NCBI GenBank assembly: GCA_011523445.1
Contig: WTGT01000029.1
Span: 1 to 6,080 of the forward strand
Reading direction: 5' to 3'
DNA length: 6,080 nucleotides
Source: Paracoccaceae bacterium
GTDB taxonomy: Bacteria > Pseudomonadota > Alphaproteobacteria > Rhodobacterales > Rhodobacteraceae
In this document: positions 1-6,080 of the stretch, piece by piece
Numbering within the stretch: position 1 is the first letter of the stretch
How the letters are laid out: each line of letters starts with the position of its first letter
Notes under the pieces: model-generated
Database searches by the model: none
Seen by the model: only the letters and a program-made list of their open reading frames with translations
What the model was told of the DNA's origin: nothing
Translations under genes and position numbers: made by a program

Positions 1-2
1 GT

Positions 3-1262
3 CGACTTGATGGCAAGGATGTCACAGTTCAGGATGTGTTTGAAGCAGTGGGCAGACACCAGGCAGGTAACATGTCAGATGCTGAACTTGCCATACTGGA
101 ACGGGTTGCATGCCCCTCGGCCGGTGCCTGTGGAGGTCAATTTACCGCAAATACCATGGCTTGTGTTTCGGAAGCTGTTGGTCTTGCATTGTTCAATTCG
201 TCGGGTGCACCTGCACCATATGAAAGCCGGGATCAATTCTGTGAAGCTTCGGGTCGTGCCGTAATGGGGCTTTTGGAAGCCAATATACGTGCCAGGGATG
301 TCGTAACCCGCAAATCACTGGAAAATGCAGCCAGGGTTGTCGCTTGTACAGGAGGTTCCACCAACGCGGGACTTCACTTGCCGGCCATCGCCAATGAAGC
401 TGGTATCGACTTTGATCTGCTGGATGTTTGTGATATTTTCAAGAGTACACCTTATTTCGTGGACATGAAACCAGGTGGCAAGTACGTTGCCAAGGATCTC
501 TATGAAGCAGGTGGTGTTCCAGTTGTCATGAAGGAGCTCCGCAAGATCGGCCTTATCCACGAGGATTGCATTGTGGTCTCGGGTAAAACCGTTGGGGAAG
601 AACTTGACCTTGTGGAAAGGGAAGCCGATGGTCGTGTGATTTACCCAGCAGCAACCCCGTTGTCAGAGACTGGTGGTGTAGTTGGTCTCAGGGGTAATCT
701 CGCACCGGATGGAGCCATCGTCAAAATCGCCGGCATGGAGAAGGATCAGATCGTGTTCTCGGGTCCGGCCAATGTATTTGAATGTGAGGAGGATGCCTTT
801 GAAGCGGTAAAGCAGAGAGATTACAAGGAAGGTGAAGTTATAGTCATACGTAATGAAGGACCAGCTGGCGGGCCCGGGATGCGGGAAATGCTCTCCACGA
901 CTGCAGCCCTTTCCGGTCAGGGAATGGGCAAGAAAGTGGCCTTGATTACCGATGGTAGATTTTCGGGTGCAACAAGGGGCTTCTGTGTAGGTCATATTGG
1001 ACCAGAATCCGCCCATGGTGGTCCCATTGCCCTGCTCAAGGATGGCGATATCATTACCATTGATGCCCTCAAGGGAACGCTTGAAGTCGATCTCTCTGAT
1101 GAGGAATTAACCCAGCGCAAGACTGAATGGAAAGGTCCCAGAAAAACCTACTACAGTTCAGGTGCCCTTTGGAAATACGCCCAACTTGTCGGACCTACAA
1201 GGGAAGGTGCAGTTACACAACCTGGTGCAAAAGCGGAATCCCATGTCTACATGGATTTGTAA
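3..1262 (+). CDS. ilvD: Dihydroxy-acid dehydratase IlvD, 5'-truncated by window edge
   Basis: IlvD dehydrates 2,3-dihydroxy-isovalerate and 2,3-dihydroxy-3-methylvalerate to the 2-oxo acids that precede valine and isoleucine, in the cytoplasm, using an Fe-S cluster and Mg2+. The frame is open from base 3 and gives 419 residues. About 140-190 N-terminal residues, including the upstream cluster ligands, lie outside the window. Visible family marks, numbered from the first whole codon: CPSAGACGG at 37-45, with Cys43 the expected cluster ligand; a GGSTNA block; NEGPAGGPGMREM at 284-296, with Glu295 the expected Mg ligand; and DGRFSGATRG from 317, with Ser321 the expected general base. The C-terminus (SGALWKYAQLVGP, then GAVTQPGA) is complete and ends in TAA. 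The CPxAGACGG form and overall wording fit the alphaproteobacterial or plant-like [2Fe-2S] class rather than the E. coli CPTCGSCSG form. The related 6-phosphogluconate dehydratase (Edd) is less likely, because the match to IlvD wording runs the whole length. Confidence 0.96.
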   Translation, partial: RLDGKDVTVQDVFEAVGRHQAGNMSDAELAILERVACPSAGACGGQFTANTMACVSEAVGLALFNSSGAPAPYESRDQFCEASGRAVMGLLEANIRARDVVTRKSLENAARVVACTGGSTNAGLHLPAIANEAGIDFDLLDVCDIFKSTPYFVDMKPGGKYVAKDLYEAGGVPVVMKELRKIGLIHEDCIVVSGKTVGEELDLVEREADGRVIYPAATPLSETGGVVGLRGNLAPDGAIVKIAGMEKDQIVFSGPANVFECEEDAFEAVKQRDYKEGEVIVIRNEGPAGGPGMREMLSTTAALSGQGMGKKVALITDGRFSGATRGFCVGHIGPESAHGGPIALLKDGDIITIDALKGTLEVDLSDEELTQRKTEWKGPRKTYYSSGALWKYAQLVGPTREGAVTQPGAKAESHVYMDL

Positions 1263-1350
1263 TGTAAATTAAGGTTTTAGGTATCTCGTGCAGACGATTT
1301 ACTGAGGTTGAAACTAATGATCTTCTAAACTCTTCCATAAAATTTCATTA

Positions 1351-1383
1351 CGCTATTGAGTAAATTTACTCAATATCGTTTTT
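1351..1383 (+). terminator. 28-base dyad plus T-run: probable ilvD terminator
   Basis: Bases 1354-1375 form a perfect 22-base palindrome centred on AAATTT. One mismatched pair (1353/1376) and two further pairs (CG/CG) extend it to 1351-1378. Five T residues follow directly at 1379-1383. As RNA this folds to a 9-pair stem with an AATT loop, lengthened by two G-C pairs past a mismatch, so it has the form of a Rho-independent terminator, though the stem is rich in A-U pairs. It starts 88 bases after the ilvD stop, a reasonable distance. The same bases can be read as two 11-base inverted arms around a 6-base spacer, the layout of a tyrosine-recombinase core site. An operator is a third reading. 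Confidence 0.55.
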
Positions 1384-1597
1384 GTATAGAAAACCATACG
1401 CTTTATTAGTAGGATTTCTTCTTGAAAATACCAAGTGCTTTTGGTCAAAATTCCCAGATTAAAACCTCAAGTTCTTTCATACATGCCAAGGCAGATTAAC
1501 CTGATTCCATTCCTCAATACATTGGATTAAACAACTAGTTCCTCTACAGGTTCAACTTAAGCGTGTAAGTCCATCAACCTCATTTAATTCTAGATGT

Positions 1598-1602
1598 AGG
1601 AG
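1598..1602 (+). promoter_or_regulatory. Ribosome binding site of the recombinase gene
   Basis: AGGAG lies seven bases before the ATG at 1610. It is a strong Shine-Dalgarno sequence at a good distance and fixes the start of the recombinase gene, since no other start in the frame nearby is so well placed. Confidence 0.8.
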
Positions 1603-1609
1603 TGCACTT

Positions 1610-2593
1610 ATGCCAAATAAAATCAATAAAGATAAATCTCATTTTGGAGATATTCTTTCCCTTTCACTAGCTGAAAATTCTCGTATCGCTTACGAGAAGG
1701 GTTGGAATGTTTTTCATGATTACTGTGTTTCCAGGGGTATAGAATCCCTGAAAGCCACACAGGAAGATGTTGCCAAATTTTTACTATTTCTTTCCCAGGT
1801 ACCCCGTTCTGAGAATGCCACTGTAAATCAAGATGAACCATTATCTTTGAGTACGTTAACATTGTACAAGAGTGCCATTGCAAACAAATACAACGAGGCG
1901 GGGATGGTTTCACCAACGCGATCACCCAAGGTCAGTGCCGTTTTGAAAGGTTTGGCACGATATAGAGGACAACCTCCCCGTCGTGTGAAAGCACTAAGGG
2001 ACCATCATGTATTACAGATGCTGGAACTTTGTGGTACAAGCTTGATTGGGGTTAGAGACAAAGCAATTCTGGCCGTGGGTTTTGCAGCAGCTCTTCGCAG
2101 ATCTGAAATATGTGGCTTGATGATCAGTGATATTGAAATAATCCCTCCTATCGATCGTTGGGATACAAAGAAAATGTTTATTACCATCAGAAAATCGAAA
2201 ACTGACCAATTTAGCAAAAGTTATCGTATTGCAGTACCTCAAGGTAGAAGGATCAGACCCATCGATAGGCTGCAGGACTGGATTTCCGCTTTTGGTATTA
2301 CCCAGGGACATCTGTTTAGGACCATGAGACGAGGAAGTGTCATTAATGGTAATCCATTGCATCATTCCGATATACCAAGGCTGGTAAAAAAATATTCGAA
2401 GGCAATCGGTATCAATCCCAATGAAGTATCAGGGCATTCACTACGGGCTGGTTTTATTACCAGTGCCGCAGTTCACAATGCCCGTATGGACAAGATTATG
2501 GAGATTACCAGACATACCAATCCATCAACAGTCATAAGATACATACGTGATGCAGATGTCTTCCGTGATCATGCAGGGGAAAATTTTCTTTGA
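1610..2593 (+). CDS. Tyrosine recombinase / phage-type integrase, complete
   Basis: This is a 327-residue site-specific recombinase of the tyrosine (phage integrase) family, which cuts and rejoins DNA through a covalent 3'-phosphotyrosine. An N-terminal SAM-like core-binding domain spans about residues 18-118 (SRIAYEKGWNVFHDYC, then a helical region ending VLKGLARYRG). The catalytic domain spans about 128-320. The full catalytic set is visible: Arg163 in ALRRSE, Lys197 in the RKSKTDQ beta-hairpin, His276 and Arg279 in GHSLRAG, His302 in TRHTN, and nucleophile Tyr311 in IRYIRDAD. The ending DADVFRDHAGENFL matches a common proteobacterial integrase subfamily, so the protein looks intact. The start is set by AGGAG at 1598. 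It has its own spacer on both sides and points toward the convergent cupin/his block. No excisionase, transposase or phage gene is adjacent. It is not evidently XerC or XerD, which are shorter, and it shows no integron-integrase insertion that I can recognise. Its target site is unknown. Confidence 0.93.
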   Translation: MPNKINKDKSHFGDILSLSLAENSRIAYEKGWNVFHDYCVSRGIESLKATQEDVAKFLLFLSQVPRSENATVNQDEPLSLSTLTLYKSAIANKYNEAGMVSPTRSPKVSAVLKGLARYRGQPPRRVKALRDHHVLQMLELCGTSLIGVRDKAILAVGFAAALRRSEICGLMISDIEIIPPIDRWDTKKMFITIRKSKTDQFSKSYRIAVPQGRRIRPIDRLQDWISAFGITQGHLFRTMRRGSVINGNPLHHSDIPRLVKKYSKAIGINPNEVSGHSLRAGFITSAAVHNARMDKIMEITRHTNPSTVIRYIRDADVFRDHAGENFL

Positions 2594-2814
2594 AATTGGT
2601 AGAATATCACACCAGTTTGCTATGTCTAAACAATCATTGTCCTTGGGATAGATGAATATTAGCTGAAACAGATCTGTGTGTGTGGTGGGGGGATATTCAG
2701 GTATGGAAAGGGTTACGTCTATCCTTGTAACTATCAATCCGTTAGTGATAAATTCTTAAATCATGGGGGAATCACCTCGTAATCGCAGGAATCGATCGGT
2801 TGTGATTCTTCAAT
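2594..2814. other. Non-coding stretch between convergent recombinase and cupin genes
   Basis: I see no gene here. The open frames that cross it are shadows of the flanking genes. It holds nested short inverted repeats: GGATAGA (2646-2652) with TCTATCC (2718-2724), inside them TGAATAT (2653-2659) with ATATTCA (2693-2699), and inside those the palindrome ACAGATCTGT (2668-2677). A GT-rich tract with a run of six G lies at about 2675-2692. AGGAATC (2787-2793) and GATTCTT (2804-2810) form a weak hairpin just past the cupin stop, with one mismatch and no T-run on either strand. No strong terminator is visible for either convergent gene. Confidence 0.6.
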
Positions 2815-3240
2815 TCATGGATTGTTATGCGACGGTGACCACCCCGATGGTGCAAGTTCGAACCCGTCGAATTCGAATGCCGGTGCCACTGTACACCCGA
2901 CAAGGGTCCAGTCTCCCTTCGACCATGCACGTTGCCATGCTCCAACTGGTACAATTGCTTGCGGCTGGGCATTGGCATCGAAACCTAGATTGTAGGTTAT
3001 GATATCAAATCCATTTTCCGATACCTCAAGATATAGTATGTCACCGGCATGAAAATTCCATATCTCGACCGCATCAACCCGATGCCAGCGAGAGATTTCC
3101 CCTTTCCCGAGCAGGTAGTAAATCGAGGACACGACTCCACGGTCTCCGTCATTGTGACTTGCCCGGTATGTTTCCCGGTAGTGACCTCCTTCCGGATGTG
3201 GAATCAATCCTAGTTTCATGATTATTCTGTTTAGGTCCAC
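2815..3240 (-). CDS. DUF985 / Cupin_5 family small cupin protein
   Basis: This encodes a 141-residue single-domain cupin of the family known as DUF985 or Cupin_5, related to yeast Yml079w, whose members have an RmlC-like beta-barrel and no settled biochemical role. Family marks in order are HPEGGHYRETYR at 15-26, SSIYYLL at 38-44, WHRVDAVEIWNFHAGD at 52-67 and VGCTVAPAFEFDGFELA at 114-130, the usual closing strand before SGW. His53 and Glu59 sit where cupin ligands are expected, but metal or sugar binding is inference. The start is GTG at 3240, because DLNRIIMKLGL fits the usual family N-terminus. The internal ATG at 3219 would give 134 residues and is the alternative. No strong ribosome binding site precedes either. 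It follows hisIE in the same direction after 57 bases, so read-through from the his operon is plausible. No signal peptide or membrane segment is visible. Confidence 0.87.
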   Translation of the reverse strand: MDLNRIIMKLGLIPHPEGGHYRETYRASHNDGDRGVVSSIYYLLGKGEISRWHRVDAVEIWNFHAGDILYLEVSENGFDIITYNLGFDANAQPQAIVPVGAWQRAWSKGDWTLVGCTVAPAFEFDGFELAPSGWSPSHNNP

Positions 3241-3273
3241 TGGTTTACACTTTTCTTGAGCACGACATCACTT

Positions 3274-3290
3274 GATGAATTTAATTCATC
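3274..3290. repeat. Small perfect hairpin between hisIE and the cupin gene
   Basis: GATGAAT (3274-3280) and ATTCATC (3284-3290) form a perfect 7-base stem around a TTA loop, in the 57-base gap after the hisIE stop. Neither strand has a T-run behind it, so it is a poor Rho-independent terminator. It could stabilise the 3' end of the upstream transcript or be chance in AT-rich sequence. Confidence 0.5.
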
Positions 3291-3297
3291 TCCAAAT

Positions 3298-3921
3298 CTA
3301 ACCCTCGGGTTTGGATCTCTGATGTCTTGTTGTGAGTACATCACATACTTCACCAATAGTCAGGTTACTACTTTCCAATAGAACCAACATGTGAAACATC
3401 AGGTCAGCAGCCTCGTTAAGGATTTCTTCCTCATCCTCCTTGACCTTGGCCAAAGATAGTTCAACACCCTCTTCACCTACCTTTTGAGCAATACCGAAAG
3501 GACCTTTCTCGAATAGTTCGGTAGTATAACTACCTGAAGGTCGATCAAGGTTGCGTTGCTTGATGAGTTTTGTCAGGTGGTTCAAAATCTCCAGCGACTG
3601 GGCAGTATTGTCATTGAAACATGTCTGTGCACCAGTATGACAGACTTGACCAACCGGTTTTGCCTTGACAAGAAGCGTATCTCCATCGCAATCTAGTTCA
3701 GCTGAAACAAAATTCAGATAATTACCGGAAGTCTCTCCTTTAACCCACAGAGCCTTTCGTGTACGGGAATAAAATGTTACGTGGCCCGATTCTAGGGTGT
3801 TTTTCAGGGCTTCATGATTCATGTATCCGAGCATCAGAACCCTGTTGTCATCAGCATCCTGAATTATTGCCGGTAATAGGCCGGACACTTTCTCCCAATT
3901 GATGTTCTCTTCTTTAATCAT
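3298..3921 (-). CDS. hisI: Bifunctional HisIE: PR-AMP cyclohydrolase / PR-ATP pyrophosphatase
   Basis: This 207-residue cytoplasmic enzyme performs the second and third steps of histidine synthesis: hydrolysis of phosphoribosyl-ATP to phosphoribosyl-AMP (C-terminal HisE domain) and opening of its adenine ring (N-terminal HisI domain). The HisI part spans about 1-110. It shows HVTFYSRTRKALWVKGETSG from 47, the metal-binding DCDGD at 77-81, and the zinc-site cysteines Cys94 and Cys101 with His95. The HisE part spans about 111-205. It shows SYTTELFEKG at 131-140, KVGEEGVELSLA at 147-158, and NEAADLMFHMLVLL from 169, which carries the acidic metal ligands. The length is close to the E. coli fused protein (about 203). 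The ATG at 3921 overlaps the hisF stop in ATGA, which argues for translational coupling, as the upstream Shine-Dalgarno is weak. It ends with TAG. The symbol hisIE is equally used. Confidence 0.97.
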   Translation of the reverse strand: MIKEENINWEKVSGLLPAIIQDADDNRVLMLGYMNHEALKNTLESGHVTFYSRTRKALWVKGETSGNYLNFVSAELDCDGDTLLVKAKPVGQVCHTGAQTCFNDNTAQSLEILNHLTKLIKQRNLDRPSGSYTTELFEKGPFGIAQKVGEEGVELSLAKVKEDEEEILNEAADLMFHMLVLLESSNLTIGEVCDVLTTRHQRSKPEG

Positions 3922-4685
3922 AGTCTTATCGATATTTTGCGGTCACTTAAATATTGCTTCAAGTCGGCAATGTGTATCTGTCTGGTGTGAAAAACTGATG
4001 CAGCAAGTGCCCCATCTGCTCCCGTCATGGTAAACACATCGTGGAAATCCTCCTCCTTGCCTGCTCCACCTGAGGCGATAACCGGAATGTCAACAGATCG
4101 TCTGATTGCCTGGAGTTGTTCTATATCATATCCCTTCTTGACCCCATCCTGATTCATGCAATTGAGGACGATTTCTCCTGCCCCAAGTTCCTGAACCATT
4201 TTTGCCCATGCCATGGTATCACGGCTTGTCTTCAGCGTTTTTTTCTCATCACCAGTATATTGATGAACGATATAATTTCCGTCTTCATGGAGACTGTCGA
4301 TTCCAACCACAACACACTGGGTACCAAAAGCCTCGGCCAACTTGGTGACAAATTCAGGGTTTTCCAAAGCCGGTGAATTGACCGAAATCTTGTCAGCACC
4401 ATCATTGAGGATTTTTTGGGCATCTTCAATGTTCCTTATACCCCCTGCCACACAAAAGGGAATATCGATAACCTTGGCTACCTTTCGAATCCATTCCTTA
4501 TCCACAACACGTCCATCACTACTGGCAGTTATGTCATAAAATACCAGTTCATCAGCACCCTCTTCAGCATAACGTTGGGCATGTTCCAATATATCACCCA
4601 TATCCCTATGGTTTCGGAATTGTACCCCTTTAACAACTCGATCATCCTTTACATCAAGGCAGGGAATTATTCGTTTGGTCAGCAT
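3918..4685 (-). CDS. hisF: Imidazole glycerol phosphate synthase, cyclase subunit HisF
   Basis: HisF takes ammonia delivered by HisH and converts PRFAR to imidazole glycerol phosphate and AICAR, the fifth step of histidine synthesis and a link to purines. The 255 residues form a complete (beta-alpha)8 barrel. The catalytic aspartates are present as Asp11 in PCLDV and Asp130 in VGIDS. The salt-bridge gate of the ammonia channel can be traced as Arg5, Glu46, Lys99 and Glu171. Phosphate-binding segments include GGI (81-83) and SGGAG (205-209). The wording QYTGDE, LNCMNQDGVKKGYD and GALAASVFH is of the E. coli type, including the few extra residues near 132-145. The ATG at 4685 overlaps the end of hisA by seven bases and has GGAGG four bases upstream, inside hisA. 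Confidence 0.98.
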   Translation of the reverse strand: MLTKRIIPCLDVKDDRVVKGVQFRNHRDMGDILEHAQRYAEEGADELVFYDITASSDGRVVDKEWIRKVAKVIDIPFCVAGGIRNIEDAQKILNDGADKISVNSPALENPEFVTKLAEAFGTQCVVVGIDSLHEDGNYIVHQYTGDEKKTLKTSRDTMAWAKMVQELGAGEIVLNCMNQDGVKKGYDIEQLQAIRRSVDIPVIASGGAGKEEDFHDVFTMTGADGALAASVFHTRQIHIADLKQYLSDRKISIRL

Positions 4686-5401
4686 ACAGCCTCCAACGCT
4701 TCTGAAAGGGTAAAAGTGCCTTCATACAAGGCTTTTCCAACAATAACACCAGCCGTTGACAACTTCCTCAGATCATTGAGAGAACCAACACCCCCTGAAG
4801 CCTGGAGGTCAATTTCTGGAAACTCCTCCTGGATTGTATTGCACAGGTTCACATTACAACCCTCCAAGGTTCCATCCCGTGATATGTCGGTACATAATAC
4901 ATGCTTAAGGCCAACTCCAAGATAATCCTTGATGAATGCCCTCAGCGGGATTTGGCTCAGCTCCTGCCAGCCTGAAATTGCCACAAAGTAATCCCCATTC
5001 AGGGTTTGAACATCCGCTGCCAAACAGATTTTATTTGGCCCGAAGCTGTTTATCATGCCCTTTATCATCTCGGGTTCCTTGGTGGCAAGGGAGCCGATGA
5101 TGACTCGACTGACACCGGTATCAAGCAGATTGGCGACCTCCTCAACCGAACGTATTCCGCCTCCTGTCTGAACCTGCATTTCACTTTTGCTGACAATATT
5201 CTTGATTACCTTCAGTTGACGATTTTCTGGACTGCGGGCACCATCGAGGTCAATCAAATGAAGCCATTCAGCACCTTGCTCCTTGAATTGAACAGCGACT
5301 TCCTCCGGCGAGTCGCTATAGGTCGTTTGTTGGTCAAAATCCCCTTTATACAGGCGAACGCATTTTCCACCCATAACATCAATAGCAGGATAAACAATCA
5401 T
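4679..5401 (-). CDS. hisA: ProFAR isomerase HisA
   Basis: HisA isomerises the aminoaldose ProFAR to the aminoketose PRFAR, the fourth histidine step, and supplies the HisH-HisF complex. The protein has 240 residues (E. coli about 245). I placed the start at the ATG at 5401, giving MIVYPAIDVMGGKCVRL, the usual beginning. A longer frame to 5473 would add 24 residues that overlap hisH in another frame and have no family match. Catalytic Asp8 (PAIDV) and Asp130 (AADVQ) are present. So are the phosphate-binding segments TGGGIRS (79-85), SGGVG (202-206) and VGKALYEG (221-228), and the E. coli-like VGLKHVLCTDISRDGTLEG. The start overlaps the hisH stop in ATGA, and the end overlaps hisF by seven bases. 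A paralogous TrpF-like activity (PriA) is unlikely given the E. coli-type sequence. Confidence 0.97.
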   Translation of the reverse strand: MIVYPAIDVMGGKCVRLYKGDFDQQTTYSDSPEEVAVQFKEQGAEWLHLIDLDGARSPENRQLKVIKNIVSKSEMQVQTGGGIRSVEEVANLLDTGVSRVIIGSLATKEPEMIKGMINSFGPNKICLAADVQTLNGDYFVAISGWQELSQIPLRAFIKDYLGVGLKHVLCTDISRDGTLEGCNVNLCNTIQEEFPEIDLQASGGVGSLNDLRKLSTAGVIVGKALYEGTFTLSEALEAVC

Positions 5402-5991
5402 GCCGGCATTTCCAGAAAATTCCTGAGAATGAGAGCACCTGTCTTGCTGGAGCGCTCCGGGTGAAACTGGCACCCCATAAAATTGTCCCTGGCAATGATT
5501 GCCGAGAATGTATCACCATAGCTGCATTCACCGATGGTATATTGACTGACCTGCGGATAATAGCTGTGTACAAAATAAAAATAGCTGTTTTCAGGCAAAT
5601 CCTTGACCAAGGGATGTTTGTTGCCAAAGGTTATGCTGTTCCATCCCATGTGGGGAATGGTTTTGTCTTTTTCAGGTGTGAAATGCCTGATCTTGCCGGG
5701 AATGATATCCAGAAGGTTGGCATTACCCTCTTCCGAATGGGTAAACAGAAGTTGCATACCGACACAAATACCGAGAACAGGTTGGGTCAAAGAGGTAATG
5801 CAATGAGTCAAATCCTGCTCTTTTAATCTTTCCATGGCTGTACCCGCAGCACCTACTCCAGGCAGAATGACACGTTCCGCCTTTTTGATTACTTCAGGGT
5901 TGGAGGTCAGGGTTGCATCAGCACCAAGCCTTTGCAGGGCAAACAGAACAGACGTGATGTTGGAGCCGCAACTGTCGATGACAGCTATCAT
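5398..5991 (-). CDS. hisH: Imidazole glycerol phosphate synthase, glutaminase subunit HisH
   Basis: HisH is a class I glutamine amidotransferase that hydrolyses glutamine and passes ammonia through the HisF barrel. It is complete at 197 residues. The nucleophile is Cys76 in GICVGMQ. The rest of the triad is His177 and Glu179 in QFHPERS. The oxyanion segment LPGVG lies at 43-47. PHMGWN (113-118) and YFYFVHSYY (137-145) are further HisH signatures, and the ending RNFLEM matches E. coli. The ATG at 5991 overlaps the hisB stop in ATGA, with AGGGGG just upstream inside hisB. It lies next to hisA and hisF in the standard order, so the synthase subunits should be made together. Confidence 0.97.
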   Translation of the reverse strand: MIAVIDSCGSNITSVLFALQRLGADATLTSNPEVIKKAERVILPGVGAAGTAMERLKEQDLTHCITSLTQPVLGICVGMQLLFTHSEEGNANLLDIIPGKIRHFTPEKDKTIPHMGWNSITFGNKHPLVKDLPENSYFYFVHSYYPQVSQYTIGECSYGDTFSAIIARDNFMGCQFHPERSSKTGALILRNFLEMPA

Positions 5992-6080
5992 AGTACCCCC
6001 TTGGTACTCGGCAGGTCCTGACCTTTTCTGTGGATTGCCTGGCGAAGTGCACGTCCCAAGCCCTTGAAGCAGGTTTCTAC
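5988..6080 (-). CDS. hisB: HisB C-terminal end (imidazoleglycerol-phosphate dehydratase), cut by window edge
   Basis: On the minus strand the frame entering at 6080 reads 30 residues and stops at TGA (5990-5988). The residues include FKGLGRALRQAI and end in DLPSTKGVL. This matches the last residues of the dehydratase domain of HisB (family form GRxLxQAI ... LPSxKGVL), which removes water from imidazole glycerol phosphate. It is only the tail, too short to have been listed as an open frame of its own. Whether the protein is the fused phosphatase-dehydratase of E. coli cannot be seen, though the E. coli-like gene order makes it likely. The stop overlaps the hisH start by four bases. Confidence 0.93.
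   Translation of the reverse strand, partial: VETCFKGLGRALRQAIHRKGQDLPSTKGVL

Larger units (their letters stand above)
1263..1609. other. AT-rich intergenic spacer between ilvD and the recombinase gene
   Basis: No convincing gene lies in these 347 bases. The only ATG-started frame I noticed is a 15-codon one near 1482 without a ribosome binding site. The stretch contains the dyad at 1351-1378 and, at its right end, the ribosome binding site of the recombinase gene. A promoter for the recombinase should lie in its right half, but I could not pick out a -35/-10 pair better than the background of this AT-rich sequence. I see no tRNA and no direct repeat shared with the other flank of the recombinase gene. 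Confidence 0.7.

Noticed and set aside
1..6. GTCGAC (a SalI site) at the very start of the window
   Set aside because: It could hint at a cloning boundary, but it encodes part of a continuous IlvD frame and a six-base match at an edge proves nothing.
1482..1529. 15-codon frame starting ATGCCAAGGCAG in the ilvD-recombinase spacer
   Set aside because: It has no ribosome binding site, no run of regulatory codons and no attenuator behind it, so there is no support for a leader peptide.
1540..1570. GGTTCAAC near 1550, resembling a tRNA T-loop and so a possible integration target remnant
   Set aside because: The flanking bases cannot form the 5-pair T stem, and no acceptor or anticodon arm is visible.
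1303..1582. TGAGGTTGA (1303-1311) with its inverted copy TCAACCTCA (1574-1582), and AGGTTTTA (1272-1279) with TAAAACCT (1460-1467)
   Set aside because: Pairs of 8-9 bases spread over about 300 bases are near chance level. They do not flank the recombinase gene, as both copies lie upstream of it.
2855..2880. AGTTCGAACCC, resembling a tRNA T-arm
   Set aside because: The stem does not pair, and the bases encode conserved C-terminal residues of the cupin on the other strand.
2763..3002. Plus-strand open frame of 79 codons
   Set aside because: It is antisense to the DUF985 cupin, with no family resemblance and low-complexity wording typical of a shadow frame.
4416..4925. Plus-strand open frame of 169 codons
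   Set aside because: It is antisense to hisF and hisA, which match their families over the full length. There is no recognisable domain.

Overview
This window is ordinary proteobacterial chromosome carrying amino-acid biosynthesis genes, with one recombination gene set among them. The organism is most likely a gammaproteobacterium or close relative of moderate GC. The histidine genes are of the Escherichia coli type: order hisB-hisH-hisA-hisF-hisIE, a fused HisIE, and E. coli-like motifs in HisH, HisA and HisF. The dihydroxy-acid dehydratase is of the CPxAGACGG class, which I associate with alphaproteobacteria and many environmental bacteria rather than with E. coli. I cannot name a genus.

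Layout, left to right. At 3-1262 (+) lies the C-terminal three quarters of ilvD, cut by the window edge. A 347-base AT-rich spacer follows. It holds a near-perfect 28-base dyad followed by five T residues, which is a plausible ilvD terminator. At 1610-2593 (+) is a complete 327-residue tyrosine recombinase with all expected catalytic residues and its own good ribosome binding site. It has no excisionase, phage or transposon partner in view. A 221-base non-coding stretch separates it from the opposite-strand block.

On the minus strand, reading from the right edge, come the last 30 codons of hisB, then hisH, hisA, hisF and hisIE. Each his gene overlaps the next by 4 or 7 bases. After a 57-base gap with a small hairpin comes a gene for a small cupin of the DUF985 (Cupin_5) family, the last gene of this block and convergent with the recombinase gene.

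Function together: HisIE performs the second and third steps of histidine synthesis, HisA the fourth, HisH and HisF together the fifth, and HisB the dehydratase step that follows (and possibly a later phosphatase step). HisH-HisF also releases AICAR to purine synthesis. IlvD serves valine, isoleucine and, through ketoisovalerate, leucine and pantothenate. The recombinase and the cupin have no evident metabolic link to these pathways.

I see no tRNA, rRNA, CRISPR array, insertion sequence or clear new system. The most interesting items are the 28-base dyad, whose 11-6-11 layout resembles a tyrosine-recombinase core site, lying 230 bases upstream of a solitary tyrosine recombinase, and the DUF985 cupin trailing the his operon.
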